NCBI GenBank assembly: GCA_021299455.1
Contig: JAJTGQ010000023.1
Span: 1-33,700 of the forward strand
Length of the DNA: 33,700 nt
Direction: 5' to 3'
Source of the DNA: Flammeovirgaceae bacterium
GTDB taxonomy: Bacteria > Bacteroidota > Bacteroidia > Cytophagales > Cyclobacteriaceae
Position 1 is the first letter of the stretch; each line of letters opens with the position of its first letter. The notes under the pieces are model-generated. The model was not told where the DNA came from. It saw nothing but the letters and a program-made list of their open reading frames with translations, and made no database searches. Below, piece by piece: positions 8,851 through 16,837 of this stretch. Made by a program: the position numbers and the translations under genes.

Positions 8851-8932
8851 TCCTCTACGAACCTCAGCGTCCTCTGCATCTAAATTTTTAACCGCAAAGG
8901 GCGCAAAGAAAATTCACACAAAGTTCGCTAAG
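8851..8932. repeat. imperfect inverted repeat of the 'aaccgcaaagg-cgcaaag' intergenic type
   Basis: The left half (8851-8884) contains CCTCAGCGTCCTCTGC. The right half (8885-8932) contains AACCGCAAAGGGCGCAAAG, whose reverse complement aligns with it. The outer parts also match (CTACGAACCT against the complement of AAGTTCGCTAAG). From memory, elements of this type are scattered between genes in many free-living bacteria. It has been mistaken for coding sequence: extending the TPR gene upstream through it yields QRTLRFVEE. It lies between the alanine dehydrogenase stop and the TPR gene start. Confidence 0.6.
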
Positions 8933-8940
8933 TATCTACT

Positions 8941-10056
8941 TTAAGCCAAAAACTCCTTCACGTCCGAATAAGGCGTGTTGAATGCATCTGCAACCGCTTT
9001 GTACACCACCTTGCCATTGATTACGTTCAACCCTTTTTTCAAATCAAGATTCTCAGCACACGCTTTTTTCCATCCTTGTGTCGCTAATTTAATGGCATAA
9101 GGCAGTGTTGCGTTGGTCAATGCAAGCGTTGAAGTATATGGCACTGCGCCAGGCATGTTGGCCACGCAATAGTGAACGACATCATCAATAATGTAAGTAG
9201 GATCTTCGTGAGTAGTAGGTCTGCACGTTTCTATGCAGCCCCCTTGATCGACCGCTACATCTACCAGCACAGTTCCTGGGCGCATCGTCTTCAGCATGTC
9301 GCGGGTAATTAGCTTCGGAGCTTTAGCGCCCGGTACGAGCACACCACCGATAATCAGATCGTGCGTCTTCACCAATTCACGTAGTACATATTCATTAGAT
9401 ACCATCGTGTGAACATTTTTTGGCATCACGTCATCTAAATAGCGCAAGCGATTTATGTTTACATCGGTGATAATGACATCGGCACCCATTCCTGCCGCCA
9501 TCTTTGCTGCGTTCGTTCCCACTACACCACCGCCTAAGATCAATACTTTTGCAGGCATCACTCCGGGTACACCACCTAATAAAATTCCTCGTCCTTTGAG
9601 AGGCTTCTCCAAATATTTCGCACCCTCTTGAATAGACATTCTACCAGCCACTTCACTCATCGGGATTAGCAATGGCAAACTTCCATCTAGGCGTTCAACG
9701 GTTTCATAAGCGAGGCAAACAGATTCTGTTTTCACCATCGCGTGGAGCAACGGCTCATAAGACGCAAAATGGAAATAGGTAAACACCAGTTGATCCTTTC
9801 TAATCAAGCTGTATTCTTGCTCAATTGGTTCTTTTACTTTCATGATCATTTCTGCAATGGCAAAAACTTCTTGTGCAGTAGAAAGTATTTTTGCCCCCGC
9901 ATTTTTGTACTCTTCATCACTAAATCCGCTGCCTTCGCCCGCTTTGGTTTGCATATTCACGGTGTGGCCACGCTTGGAAAGTTCGGCTGCACCTGCAGGG
10001 GTTAGCGCTACGCGATTTTCGTTGTTTTTGATTTCTTTGGGAACTCCGATGATCAT
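8941..10056 (-). CDS. ald: alanine dehydrogenase
   Basis: 371 residues, the usual length. The enzyme reversibly converts L-alanine, NAD+ and water to pyruvate, ammonia and NADH in the cytoplasm. All diagnostic residues are in place with the same numbers as in the characterised Mycobacterium enzyme: R15 and K75 bind pyruvate, H96 and D270 are catalytic. The Rossmann motif GGGVVG is at 175-180, and D198 (ITDVN) would bind the NAD ribose. The start MIIGVPKEIK is the canonical N-terminus. A good Bacteroidota promoter lies 47-77 bases upstream. The enzyme links amino-acid catabolism with ammonium assimilation. Confidence 0.96.
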   Translation of the reverse strand: MIIGVPKEIKNNENRVALTPAGAAELSKRGHTVNMQTKAGEGSGFSDEEYKNAGAKILSTAQEVFAIAEMIMKVKEPIEQEYSLIRKDQLVFTYFHFASYEPLLHAMVKTESVCLAYETVERLDGSLPLLIPMSEVAGRMSIQEGAKYLEKPLKGRGILLGGVPGVMPAKVLILGGGVVGTNAAKMAAGMGADVIITDVNINRLRYLDDVMPKNVHTMVSNEYVLRELVKTHDLIIGGVLVPGAKAPKLITRDMLKTMRPGTVLVDVAVDQGGCIETCRPTTHEDPTYIIDDVVHYCVANMPGAVPYTSTLALTNATLPYAIKLATQGWKKACAENLDLKKGLNVINGKVVYKAVADAFNTPYSDVKEFLA

Positions 10057-10102
10057 ATGAATGGGATTAAAGTGTCTATTTCCTGTTTTTCAAACGAGTG
10101 CG

Positions 10103-10133
10103 CAAATATACGTGCTATAATTGGGAGCATCAA
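10103..10133 (-). promoter_or_regulatory. Bacteroidota-type promoter of ald
   Basis: On the minus strand the -33 element TTG (10131-10133) is followed by 20 bases and the -7 element TATATTTG (10103-10110), an exact match to TAnnTTTG. Transcription would start near 10097, leaving a leader of about 40 bases before the ATG at 10056. Confidence 0.65.
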
Positions 10134-10243
10134 TAGCTTCCCATTCAGTTTGTAACATTGAAGGAATTGCAGAACTTTCGAGATCGCCTAATTATAAATT
10201 CTAGCCCTGGATTTCTGTGGGCTGTTATAAGTTCTAAAAGTGA

Positions 10244-10603
10244 ATGAAAAACCTGTTTGCATTCTATGGATCGTTACGATTTGGCTTATCAAATCACACA
10301 GTATATGCTTCCTTTTTGAAGTATAGATTTACCGCCTGGATAAAAGGGTATGAGATGTATTCGCTTGGTGATTTTCCTTTTGCGATCAGAACGGATGAGT
10401 CAGCTGATAAAATGTTGGTGGAGGTTTTTGAAATTGACAATGCAGAAGTAGGAATGCAGATCGATCAGCTCGAACTTGGTTATGGTTACCACAAAGAAAC
10501 AATTGTAATAGAAGGACAGTCGGTGACGATTTATCTGTTCAAAGAAAAAGCAAATTATCCTAAGGTGAATGAAGGTGACTGGGTGAAATTCTTTCGAGGA
10601 TAG
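10244..10603 (+). CDS. gamma-glutamylcyclotransferase-like (AIG2/GGCT fold) protein
   Basis: 119 residues with the small GGCT barrel fold. The YGSL substrate-binding loop is at 8-11. Further markers are the DFPFAI segment, LVEVFEI (60-64) and the D-x-x-E pattern IDQLE, placing the likely catalytic Glu at 77, just before GYGYHKE. The length fits the small GGACT/GGCT group. Members cleave gamma-glutamyl amide bonds and release 5-oxoproline, for example from gamma-glutamyl amino acids or crosslinked peptides. The substrate here is unknown. It stands alone between ald and the E1 gene. Confidence 0.82.
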   Translation: MKNLFAFYGSLRFGLSNHTVYASFLKYRFTAWIKGYEMYSLGDFPFAIRTDESADKMLVEVFEIDNAEVGMQIDQLELGYGYHKETIVIEGQSVTIYLFKEKANYPKVNEGDWVKFFRG

Positions 10604-10641
10604 ATTGATTGTCATTATTTTATTTGGTCAATTTTTGGTTC

Positions 10642-10673
10642 TTTGAACCCTCGTTGGTTTTTCTCTACTTTTG
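10642..10673 (+). promoter_or_regulatory. Bacteroidota-type promoter of the E1 gene
   Basis: TTTG (10642-10645), 20 bases, then TACTTTTG (10666-10673) match both elements of the Bacteroidota promoter. Transcription would begin near 10680. That leaves about 40 bases before the ATG at 10720 but only about 13 before the alternative TTG at 10693, which favours the ATG as the translation start. Confidence 0.6.
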
Positions 10674-10719
10674 AAAAATAAATTGCACACGTTTGAGCTA
10701 CACAAAAACTGATTTTCCT

Positions 10720-13095
10720 ATGGTATCAGCTAAAAAGGCAGCTGAAGTGCTGGCCGACTACCAACTCGTGTGCGAAAGCCGTGAGGCCAGTTTGTTGGGG
10801 CGGAAGGAAGTCTTCATGGGTAAGGCCAAGTTTGGAATCTTTGGCGATGGAAAAGAAGTGGCTCAAATTGCGATGGCCAAAGTGTTTCGCAATGGAGATC
10901 ATCGCGCTGGTTATTATCGCGACCAAACATTTATGCTGGCAATTGGTGAGATGACACTTCACCACTATTTCGCTCAACTGTATGCACACACCGATGTTCA
11001 TGCAGATCCGGCATCTGCCGGTAGGTTGATGAACGGTCACTTCGCCACACGTATGCTCGATGAGCAGGGCGAGCTAAAAAATATTTCACAACTGAAGAAT
11101 AGCAGTGCTGATATTTCTCCTACCGCAGCGCAGATGCCAAGGTTGGTAGGTCTGGCGTATGCATCCAAGTTATTCCGAAACAATGCCTCACTTTCTGCAT
11201 TCACAAATCTTAGCACCAACGGAAACGAAATTGCGTTTGGCACGATTGGCAACGCATCTACCTCCGAGGGAATGTTTTTTGAAGCCATCAATGCAGCGGG
11301 CGTTTTGCAGGTGCCTATGCTGGTTTCTGTTTGGGACGATGAGTATGGGATTTCTGTTCCAAAAGAATACCAAACCACAAAAGGTAGTATTTCAAAAATT
11401 TTAGCTGGCTTTCAGCGCGACAAGAAAGATAAAGGGTACGAACTGTTTACGGCCAAAGGATGGGACTATGAAGAGCTTTGCAGAGTGTATGCAAAAGCAG
11501 AAAAGGTCTGTCGCGAAGAACACGTTCCTGTCATCGTGCATGTGGTGGAGATGACGCAGCCTCAAGGACATTCCACGTCAGGATCACACGAAAGATATAA
11601 AACAAAGGAAAGATTAAACTGGGAGACACAGTTCGATTGCATTGCAAAAATGCGCGAGTGGATCATTGAGCAAGGTATCAGTACGGCTCTTGAGTTGGAT
11701 GAAATTGAAAAAACAGCTAAGGCCACCGCCAAAAGAATAAAGGATGAATCCTGGAAATCGTTTAATCAAGGCATTCAAGAAGATCAGAGCGCGCTGATAA
11801 ACCTACTGGAGCAAGCAGTGGCAGAGCATCCAGAGTTGAATGATATCCTTTCGATCTTGACTAAAACGATCAACCCCGCTCGTTATGACGCCATTAAAGC
11901 GGCAAAGGCAACCATGCGATTTTTGATAAGTAAGCAGTCCACGGTAAAACCTCAGCTGGTAGAATGGCTTGAAAAAGTAGCGACTGAAAATGAAGATCGG
12001 TATAATTCCTATTTGCATAGTGCTTCCGAATGGTCTGCGCTCAAAGTGGTGGGAATTGCGCCTACTTATTCTGAAAAATCTTCGCTGGTGGATGGTCGCG
12101 AAGTGCTTCGTGCTTGTTTTGCAGAAGCATTGGAACGTGACCCAAGAGTATTGGCTTTCGGTGAAGATGTAGGAAAAATTGGGGATGTGAATCAAGGCTT
12201 TGCCGGATTGCAAGAAAAATTTGGCGAGCTGCGCGTTACCGATACAGGTATTCGTGAATGTACCATCGTTGGTCAGGGGATAGGTCTCGCTTTGCGCGGA
12301 TTGCGCCCGATCGCTGAGGTTCAGTACCTAGATTATCTGTTGTACGCCATCCAAATACTGAGTGACGATCTGGCCAATTTACAATATCGGACAAAGGGAG
12401 GGCAAAAGGCACCACTTATTGTGAGAACACGCGGCCATCGGTTGGAAGGTGTATGGCATGCAGGATCGCCCATGGGCATGATTCTGAATAGTCTTCGTGG
12501 CATGTATGTGCTGGTGCCTCGCAACATGGTGCAGGCCGCTGGCTTTTATAATACGCTTTTAAAATCCGATGATCCGGCACTGATTATCGAATGTCTAAAT
12601 GGCTATCGATTAAAGGAGAAATTGCCTGATAATATTGGTGAGTTTACCGTACCGTTGGGGGTGCCTGAAGTATTGAAAGAGGGTACCGATGTAACCATTG
12701 TTACCTACGGATCGATGTGTCGAATCGTTTTAGAGGGCGTAGCCGAATTGGAAGAGAAAGGTATTTCGTGTGAAGTGATAGATGTGCAGACGTTGTTGCC
12801 GTTTGACGTCAATCATACTGTTTTAGAATCGGTGAAAAAAACCAATCGCGTGGTGTTTGCTGATGAAGATGTGCCGGGCGGTGCCACAGCGTTCATGATG
12901 CAGCAGGTGCTGGAGGTGCAAAAAGCTTATCGCTATTTGGATTCGGCTCCCTTGACGATCGCTGCCAAAGAACACCGACCTGCTTATGGCTCGGATGGCG
13001 ATTATTTTTCGAAACCCAATCCGGAAGAAGTTTTTGACAAGGTATACGAGCTGATAAGTGAGGCGCTTCCTGATAGATTTCCTTCTGTTTACTAG
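10720..13095 (+). CDS. fused alpha/beta 2-oxoacid dehydrogenase E1 component
   Basis: 791 residues from the ATG at 10720; an in-frame TTG at 10693 would add nine. The N-terminal half is an E1-alpha domain and the C-terminal third (from about residue 455) an E1-beta domain. The beta part shows FGEDVGKIGDVNQGF, the RTRGHRLEG stretch, and a transketolase C-terminal domain with TIVTYGSM and DVQTLLPFD. Such fusions are common in Bacteroidota and are usually annotated as branched-chain 2-oxoacid (2-oxoisovalerate) dehydrogenase E1. The enzyme would decarboxylate a 2-oxoacid with thiamine diphosphate and pass the acyl group to a lipoyl E2, which is not in this window. The alpha-domain metal motif is altered: GDG-X26-NN of standard E1 is GNA-X26-DD here (N178, D206, D207). 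Substrate is inferred only. Confidence 0.88.
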   Translation: MVSAKKAAEVLADYQLVCESREASLLGRKEVFMGKAKFGIFGDGKEVAQIAMAKVFRNGDHRAGYYRDQTFMLAIGEMTLHHYFAQLYAHTDVHADPASAGRLMNGHFATRMLDEQGELKNISQLKNSSADISPTAAQMPRLVGLAYASKLFRNNASLSAFTNLSTNGNEIAFGTIGNASTSEGMFFEAINAAGVLQVPMLVSVWDDEYGISVPKEYQTTKGSISKILAGFQRDKKDKGYELFTAKGWDYEELCRVYAKAEKVCREEHVPVIVHVVEMTQPQGHSTSGSHERYKTKERLNWETQFDCIAKMREWIIEQGISTALELDEIEKTAKATAKRIKDESWKSFNQGIQEDQSALINLLEQAVAEHPELNDILSILTKTINPARYDAIKAAKATMRFLISKQSTVKPQLVEWLEKVATENEDRYNSYLHSASEWSALKVVGIAPTYSEKSSLVDGREVLRACFAEALERDPRVLAFGEDVGKIGDVNQGFAGLQEKFGELRVTDTGIRECTIVGQGIGLALRGLRPIAEVQYLDYLLYAIQILSDDLANLQYRTKGGQKAPLIVRTRGHRLEGVWHAGSPMGMILNSLRGMYVLVPRNMVQAAGFYNTLLKSDDPALIIECLNGYRLKEKLPDNIGEFTVPLGVPEVLKEGTDVTIVTYGSMCRIVLEGVAELEEKGISCEVIDVQTLLPFDVNHTVLESVKKTNRVVFADEDVPGGATAFMMQQVLEVQKAYRYLDSAPLTIAAKEHRPAYGSDGDYFSKPNPEEVFDKVYELISEALPDRFPSVY

Positions 13096-13135
13096 GTTTT
13101 ACTAGATAAGGAGTAATCCTACAACAAATTCTATA

Positions 13136-13879
13136 CTACTGACTACACTTTTTAACTGATTGAAGAGTGAATGTCTTTGACTCAACTACATTACTTTTAT
13201 TTAAGGCTTTATCCACTATACTGATTTTAAGTCTCAAGGTTTTTGTGCTAAACAGAAAGTCTAACCCAAAAGACCTCATAGAATAAGTCATCTTTCCGTC
13301 CAGGGGATTGCTCTTACCTGGATCTTTTGATAACACCGGAAAACGCCCGTTAAACCCTTTAGTATCGCAGCTTGGTGGTTGAAAATAAGCTGCTGGATCA
13401 AACTTTGTAAAAGAACCATCTTGATTTTGAGTTTCTATATCAACGAAAATATTAAAATAATATTCGTTATACTCAACGTAAAATGTATCTCGGACTCCCC
13501 CTACTCGTTCAACTGTCCAATTTTTACAGTTAAAGGGAGAAACATAATCAGGTAGAGGTTGTCCATTAGTTCCCTGAAGCGTTGGGTTAAGTTTTTTCGT
13601 TTTGTATGTGACTAACTTATTTTGAAATGTAAAAAAATTTCTAAAGACATATTTGCCAACCGTGTCCCGCTGAGCGAGCCCGAGATCTCCGTCTCCGTCT
13701 TTAAACTTTAGACTAACAACCAGCTCATCTTGCACGTCCACTTTAGTGGATTTTAAAAAGCATATCTCATCATTTAGAATTTCAATTTGTGGACCTATTG
13801 GGTAAGTAGGAGCATTGAAGCATCCACCCATAATAGAAACGGACAATACTGCAAAAGCGAAGTTACTTATTGATCTCAT
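13136..13879 (-). CDS. lipoprotein of unknown function
   Basis: 247 residues with a lipoprotein signal: a hydrophobic stretch ending IMGGC places the lipidated Cys at residue 20. The mature part begins with FNAPTYPIGPQIEI and soon has FKDGDGDLGL, an Asp-Gly-rich turn seen in many Cytophagales lipoproteins that could bind calcium. The rest looks beta-rich, and four later Cys residues could form disulphides. No enzymatic motif is visible. It diverges from the LuxE-like gene with only 9 bases between starts, so the two promoters must overlap the opposite gene's 5' end. It lies on the outer surface or in the periplasm. Confidence 0.75.
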   Translation of the reverse strand: MRSISNFAFAVLSVSIMGGCFNAPTYPIGPQIEILNDEICFLKSTKVDVQDELVVSLKFKDGDGDLGLAQRDTVGKYVFRNFFTFQNKLVTYKTKKLNPTLQGTNGQPLPDYVSPFNCKNWTVERVGGVRDTFYVEYNEYYFNIFVDIETQNQDGSFTKFDPAAYFQPPSCDTKGFNGRFPVLSKDPGKSNPLDGKMTYSMRSFGLDFLFSTKTLRLKISIVDKALNKSNVVESKTFTLQSVKKCSQ

Positions 13880-13888
13880 TTTCTAAAT

Positions 13889-14896
13889 TTGTCTAAAGTT
13901 TTTGCTTTGCCTTCCATCCAACAATTTACGTCTTCACTTTCAACCATCAACGAACACAACTTTGGAGATATTGCTCTGTCTCTATTTCAATTCCAGGCCG
14001 AGTACAATAGGGTATACAATTCCTATCTGAAAAATCTACAGCTTGATTACACAAAGATAACGTCAATTCAGCAAATACCGTTTTTGCCTATTGAATTTTT
14101 TAAAACGCAGCGGGTGGCCTCTGGCGAATGGAAACCGGAAGCCGAATTTTCAAGCAGCGGCACAACGGGAGCAACTACAAGTCGGCATCTTGTTTGGAGC
14201 CTGCCATTCTACTTTTCCCACGCTGAGTTCACCTTTGAGCGTTTTTTTGGCCCGTTGAAGGACTGTGCTATTTTGGCGTTACTCCCCTCTTATTTAGAGC
14301 GCGAAGGTTCTTCGTTGATTGCGATGATCACGCATTTTATTAGGCAAACCCACTCTGAGCATTCTGGCTTTTACCTGCACAATCAAGAAGAGTTGCTGAT
14401 CAAGTTAGAGGCCCTTCGGGAGAGTAGAAAAAAAGTGATTTTGTGGGGCGTTTCTTTTGCACTGTTGGATTTGGCTGAAAAATTTGAGATCGACTTGAGC
14501 CATTGTATGGTGATTGAGACGGGAGGTATGAAGGGTAGGCGCAAAGAATGGATTAGAGAGGAACTGCATGGCTTTTTGTGCCAACGCTTCAATGTGGCGC
14601 AAATTGGCTCAGAATATGGAATGACAGAGTTGATGTCTCAAGCCTACTCGATGGGGAACGGGGTCTATGCAACCCCGCCCTGGATGAAAATTGATATCCG
14701 CGAGATCAACGACCCCTTCTCCACAGTTGTTCCGGGCAAAGCAGGGGGAATAAATATTATTGATTTAGCCAACGCCCATTCCTGCGCTTTTATTGAAACT
14801 CAAGATTTAGGTAAAATAAACCAAAACGGTTACTTTGAGGTACTTGGAAGAATAGACAATAGCGATGTGAGGGGATGTAATCTTTTGGTTGGGTGA
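13889..14896 (+). CDS. LuxE-like acyl-protein synthetase / acyltransferase
   Basis: 335 residues of the LuxE family, a branch of the ANL adenylate-forming fold. The nucleotide-binding loop EFSSSGTTGATTS is at 86-98, and IETGGMKGRRKEW and IGSEYGMTEL follow where the family carries its adenylate-contacting motifs. In luciferase operons LuxE activates fatty acids, but there are no luxC, luxA or luxB genes here. Bacteroidota commonly carry this gene alone, so activation of some other acyl group is likelier. The only usable start is the TTG at 13889 (MSKVFALPSIQQF); no ATG or GTG precedes the conserved INEHNF segment. Confidence 0.85.
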   Translation: MSKVFALPSIQQFTSSLSTINEHNFGDIALSLFQFQAEYNRVYNSYLKNLQLDYTKITSIQQIPFLPIEFFKTQRVASGEWKPEAEFSSSGTTGATTSRHLVWSLPFYFSHAEFTFERFFGPLKDCAILALLPSYLEREGSSLIAMITHFIRQTHSEHSGFYLHNQEELLIKLEALRESRKKVILWGVSFALLDLAEKFEIDLSHCMVIETGGMKGRRKEWIREELHGFLCQRFNVAQIGSEYGMTELMSQAYSMGNGVYATPPWMKIDIREINDPFSTVVPGKAGGINIIDLANAHSCAFIETQDLGKINQNGYFEVLGRIDNSDVRGCNLLVG

Positions 14897-14935
14897 ACGT
14901 TACACTCGTTAAACCGCCTTTTTACATCGTTTAAA

Positions 14936-14966
14936 TTTGTTTCGAATAAAAAGAATCCTATTTTTG
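14936..14966 (+). promoter_or_regulatory. Bacteroidota-type promoter of the 39-residue lipoprotein gene
   Basis: TTTG (14936-14939), 19 bases, then TATTTTTG (14959-14966) match both elements of the consensus. Transcription should start near 14973, 14 bases before the ATG at 14987. It argues that the tiny downstream ORF is a real, independently expressed gene. Confidence 0.65.
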
Positions 14967-14986
14967 CAATATCCAAAGCCACAACC

Positions 14987-15106
14987 ATGAAAAAAATCTT
15001 AGCTTTCGTATTACTTGCATCTTTTCTATCTGCGTGCAGCCAATACACTTGCCCTACTTACAGCAAGAAAGAGTTGAAGAAAACAGTTCCTCAGAACAGG
15101 ATCTAG
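14987..15106 (+). CDS. 39-residue mini-lipoprotein
   Basis: The ATG at 14987 opens a 39-codon ORF. Residues 1-16 (MKKILAFVLLASFLSA) are a textbook lipoprotein signal peptide with lipobox LSAC, so Cys17 would be lipidated. Only 23 residues remain after cleavage: SQYTCPTYS, then a strongly basic Lys-rich tail ending in PQNRI. The second Cys (C22, in CPTYS) is unpaired. The gene has its own good promoter and lies between the LuxE-like gene and the convergent response regulator, ending 4 bases from the latter's stop. I know of no function. A basic tail could bind lipid or peptidoglycan, but that is speculation. Confidence 0.72.
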   Translation: MKKILAFVLLASFLSACSQYTCPTYSKKELKKTVPQNRI

Positions 15107-15110
15107 CCTG

Positions 15111-16271
15111 TTAAAGGTACTTTTTTACATCTTTTAAGCTGATTATTGGGTCGCCCATAATCACAAGCCTCTCTGTCACATTTCTAAGTTCGCGGATATT
15201 TCCTGTCCACGGGTGCTTTTCAAGTTCATTGATGGCGTCTGCTTTTATTTCTTTTTTCTTGGCACCTGTTTCGGCAGCAATATCGCCCAAGAACTTCTCA
15301 ACCAATAAGGGAATATCTTCTTTTCTTTCAGCGAGCGAAGGTACTTTGATCAATATCACCGATAATCGATGGTAAAGATCCTCCCTAAATCTGCCTTCCG
15401 CAATTTCTTTTTTGAGGTCTTTGTTGGTCGCAGCCAGTACGCGCACGTTGACCACCGTATCCCTTTCGCCACCCACACGCGTTATCTTGTTTTCTTGTAG
15501 CGCACGCAGAACTTTTGCTTGCGCTGAAAGCGTCATATCCCCAATTTCGTCTAAGAACAAAGTGCCACTCTCAGCCTGCTCAAATTTTCCAATTCGCTGT
15601 TTGATGGCCGATGTGAATGAACCTTTTTCATGTCCGAATAACTCGCTTTCAATTAGCTCAGATGGAATGGCGGCACAATTGACCTCTACAAACTCAAATT
15701 TTGACCGATTACTTTTTTCATGAATTTGTCGAGCCACCAATTCTTTTCCAGACCCATTTGGTCCGGTGATCAATACTCTTGCCTCCGTAGGCGCGACTTT
15801 TTCAATCATCGTCATCACCTCTTGTAGTGCTTCAGAGCGGCCAATCATTTCGTACTTGTGTGAGACTTTTCTCTTCAATGACTTTGCCTCTTTCACCAGT
15901 GTATTCTTGTCGAGTGCATTGCGTACTGTCAGAAGCAATCGATTTAGGTCAGGTGGCTTTTGCAGAAAATCATACGCACCCATTTTGGTAGCATCCACGG
16001 CAAGTTCAGTGCTTCCGTGAGCAGAGATCATTACAAACGTAGTATTAATTCCTTTTTCTTTTGCCTTTTGCAAAACTTCCATACCATCCATTTTTGGCAT
16101 TTTGATGTCGCAAATGGTCAAGTCATAATTTTCACTTTCTAACTTCAGCAACCCCTCAGCACCGTCTTTGGCCTCATCAACAATTAGTCCCAACTCTTTT
16201 TGATCTTTGAGAATATCTTTGAGTACTGAGCGGATGCTGGCTTCGTCTTCGATCAATAGTATTTTAGGCAT
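15111..16271 (-). CDS. NtrC-type response regulator with sigma-54 AAA+ domain, no HTH
   Basis: 386 residues. The receiver domain (1-120) has the phosphorylation site D55 (TICDIKMPKMDG), an acidic patch near E9-D10 and K105. The AAA+ domain (about 140-380) has Walker A GPNGSGKE (170-177), Walker B TLFLDEIGD (237-245) and arginine-finger regions (GRFREDLYHRL, GNIRELRN). Typical NtrC proteins are about 440-480 residues and end in a Fis-type helix-turn-helix; this one stops right after the AAA+ domain, at KKYL. The sigma-54-contacting loop GAFTGA reads GSFTSA (217-222). It may therefore work without specific DNA binding or through a partner. No sensor kinase is nearby. Confidence 0.92.
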   Translation of the reverse strand: MPKILLIEDEASIRSVLKDILKDQKELGLIVDEAKDGAEGLLKLESENYDLTICDIKMPKMDGMEVLQKAKEKGINTTFVMISAHGSTELAVDATKMGAYDFLQKPPDLNRLLLTVRNALDKNTLVKEAKSLKRKVSHKYEMIGRSEALQEVMTMIEKVAPTEARVLITGPNGSGKELVARQIHEKSNRSKFEFVEVNCAAIPSELIESELFGHEKGSFTSAIKQRIGKFEQAESGTLFLDEIGDMTLSAQAKVLRALQENKITRVGGERDTVVNVRVLAATNKDLKKEIAEGRFREDLYHRLSVILIKVPSLAERKEDIPLLVEKFLGDIAAETGAKKKEIKADAINELEKHPWTGNIRELRNVTERLVIMGDPIISLKDVKKYL

Positions 16272-16319
16272 AAATGGATTTAAGATTTATGATTTGAAGA
16301 TCCAAGATGTAGATAAACG

Positions 16320-16374
16320 TTAGATTTTAAGTCATCGACAAGCAAAATCTAAAATCTTACTTCTTAAAATCTAA
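16320..16374. repeat. 12-base inverted repeat in AT-rich gap between rnpB and the response regulator
   Basis: TTAGATTTTAAG (16320-16331) is perfectly repeated in inverse as CTTAAAATCTAA (16363-16374), with a 31-base spacer that carries further AAATCTAAAATCTT units. More copies of the same GATTTAAGATTT-type words lie at 16277-16305. On the minus strand this follows the rnpB 3' end and precedes the response regulator start, so it may act in rnpB termination or processing, or be a low-complexity repeat. Confidence 0.45.
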
Positions 16375-16383
16375 AATAAAAAT

Positions 16384-16763
16384 AATGCAAGCCTGTAAGC
16401 CGGGTCCTGTCCCCGACAAGTCGGGGTCTTATCATTTATCTAGTCCTGACGTTGCCATCGGGATCTATCAGCCTACCCATGGCGCTCATCGAAATGAATC
16501 ACGAGCCGCGATCTCCGCTAGGAGGCGCCACTTATTTGGCCTTTCAACCTGTAAGGTTTACCATGCGTTCGAAATCACTTTCGAGACCGGTGAGCTCTTA
16601 CCCCACCTTTTCACTATCACCCTGACGGCAAGCATCAGGGCTACTTATTTTCTGTGGCACTTTCTGTTCCGCCTAGGCGGGCCTTCCCGTTAGGAAGTAC
16701 AGCGCTCTATGTTGCCCGGACTTTCCTCCCCGACTAGTCGGGGCGATAAGACGGCTTGCATTA
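16384..16763 (-). ncRNA. rnpB: RNase P RNA (bacterial type A-like)
   Basis: On the minus strand the segment carries the hallmarks of the catalytic RNA of RNase P, which matures tRNA 5' ends. GAGGAAAGTCCGGGC lies near the 5' end, ACAGAAA follows, then GGGTAAGAGCTCACCGG. The 3' part has GGACCCGGCTTACAGGC. The ends ATGCAAGCC (5') and GGCTTGCAT (3') pair as helix P1 and set the limits to within a few bases. The length is about 380 nucleotides. Two ORF-like readings on the plus strand here are accidental. Two peripheral stems are near-identical 16-base palindromes (16411-16426 and 16728-16743). Confidence 0.95.
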
Positions 16764-16837
16764 CCGTAAAGGTACGAGGGTTTTTAGACTTTTATATAGA
16801 AGGCCTGCAGCCAACATGGCATAGCCGTAAAAAAGTT

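Noticed and set aside
11803-12213. 136-codon minus-strand ORF inside the E1 gene
   Set aside because: Antisense to a conserved enzyme domain, with composition typical of a shadow frame and no recognisable motif.
13884-13891. TAAATTTG match just before the LuxE-like gene
   Set aside because: It overlaps the TTG start codon, so transcription from it would begin inside the coding sequence, and there is no -33 element at the right distance.
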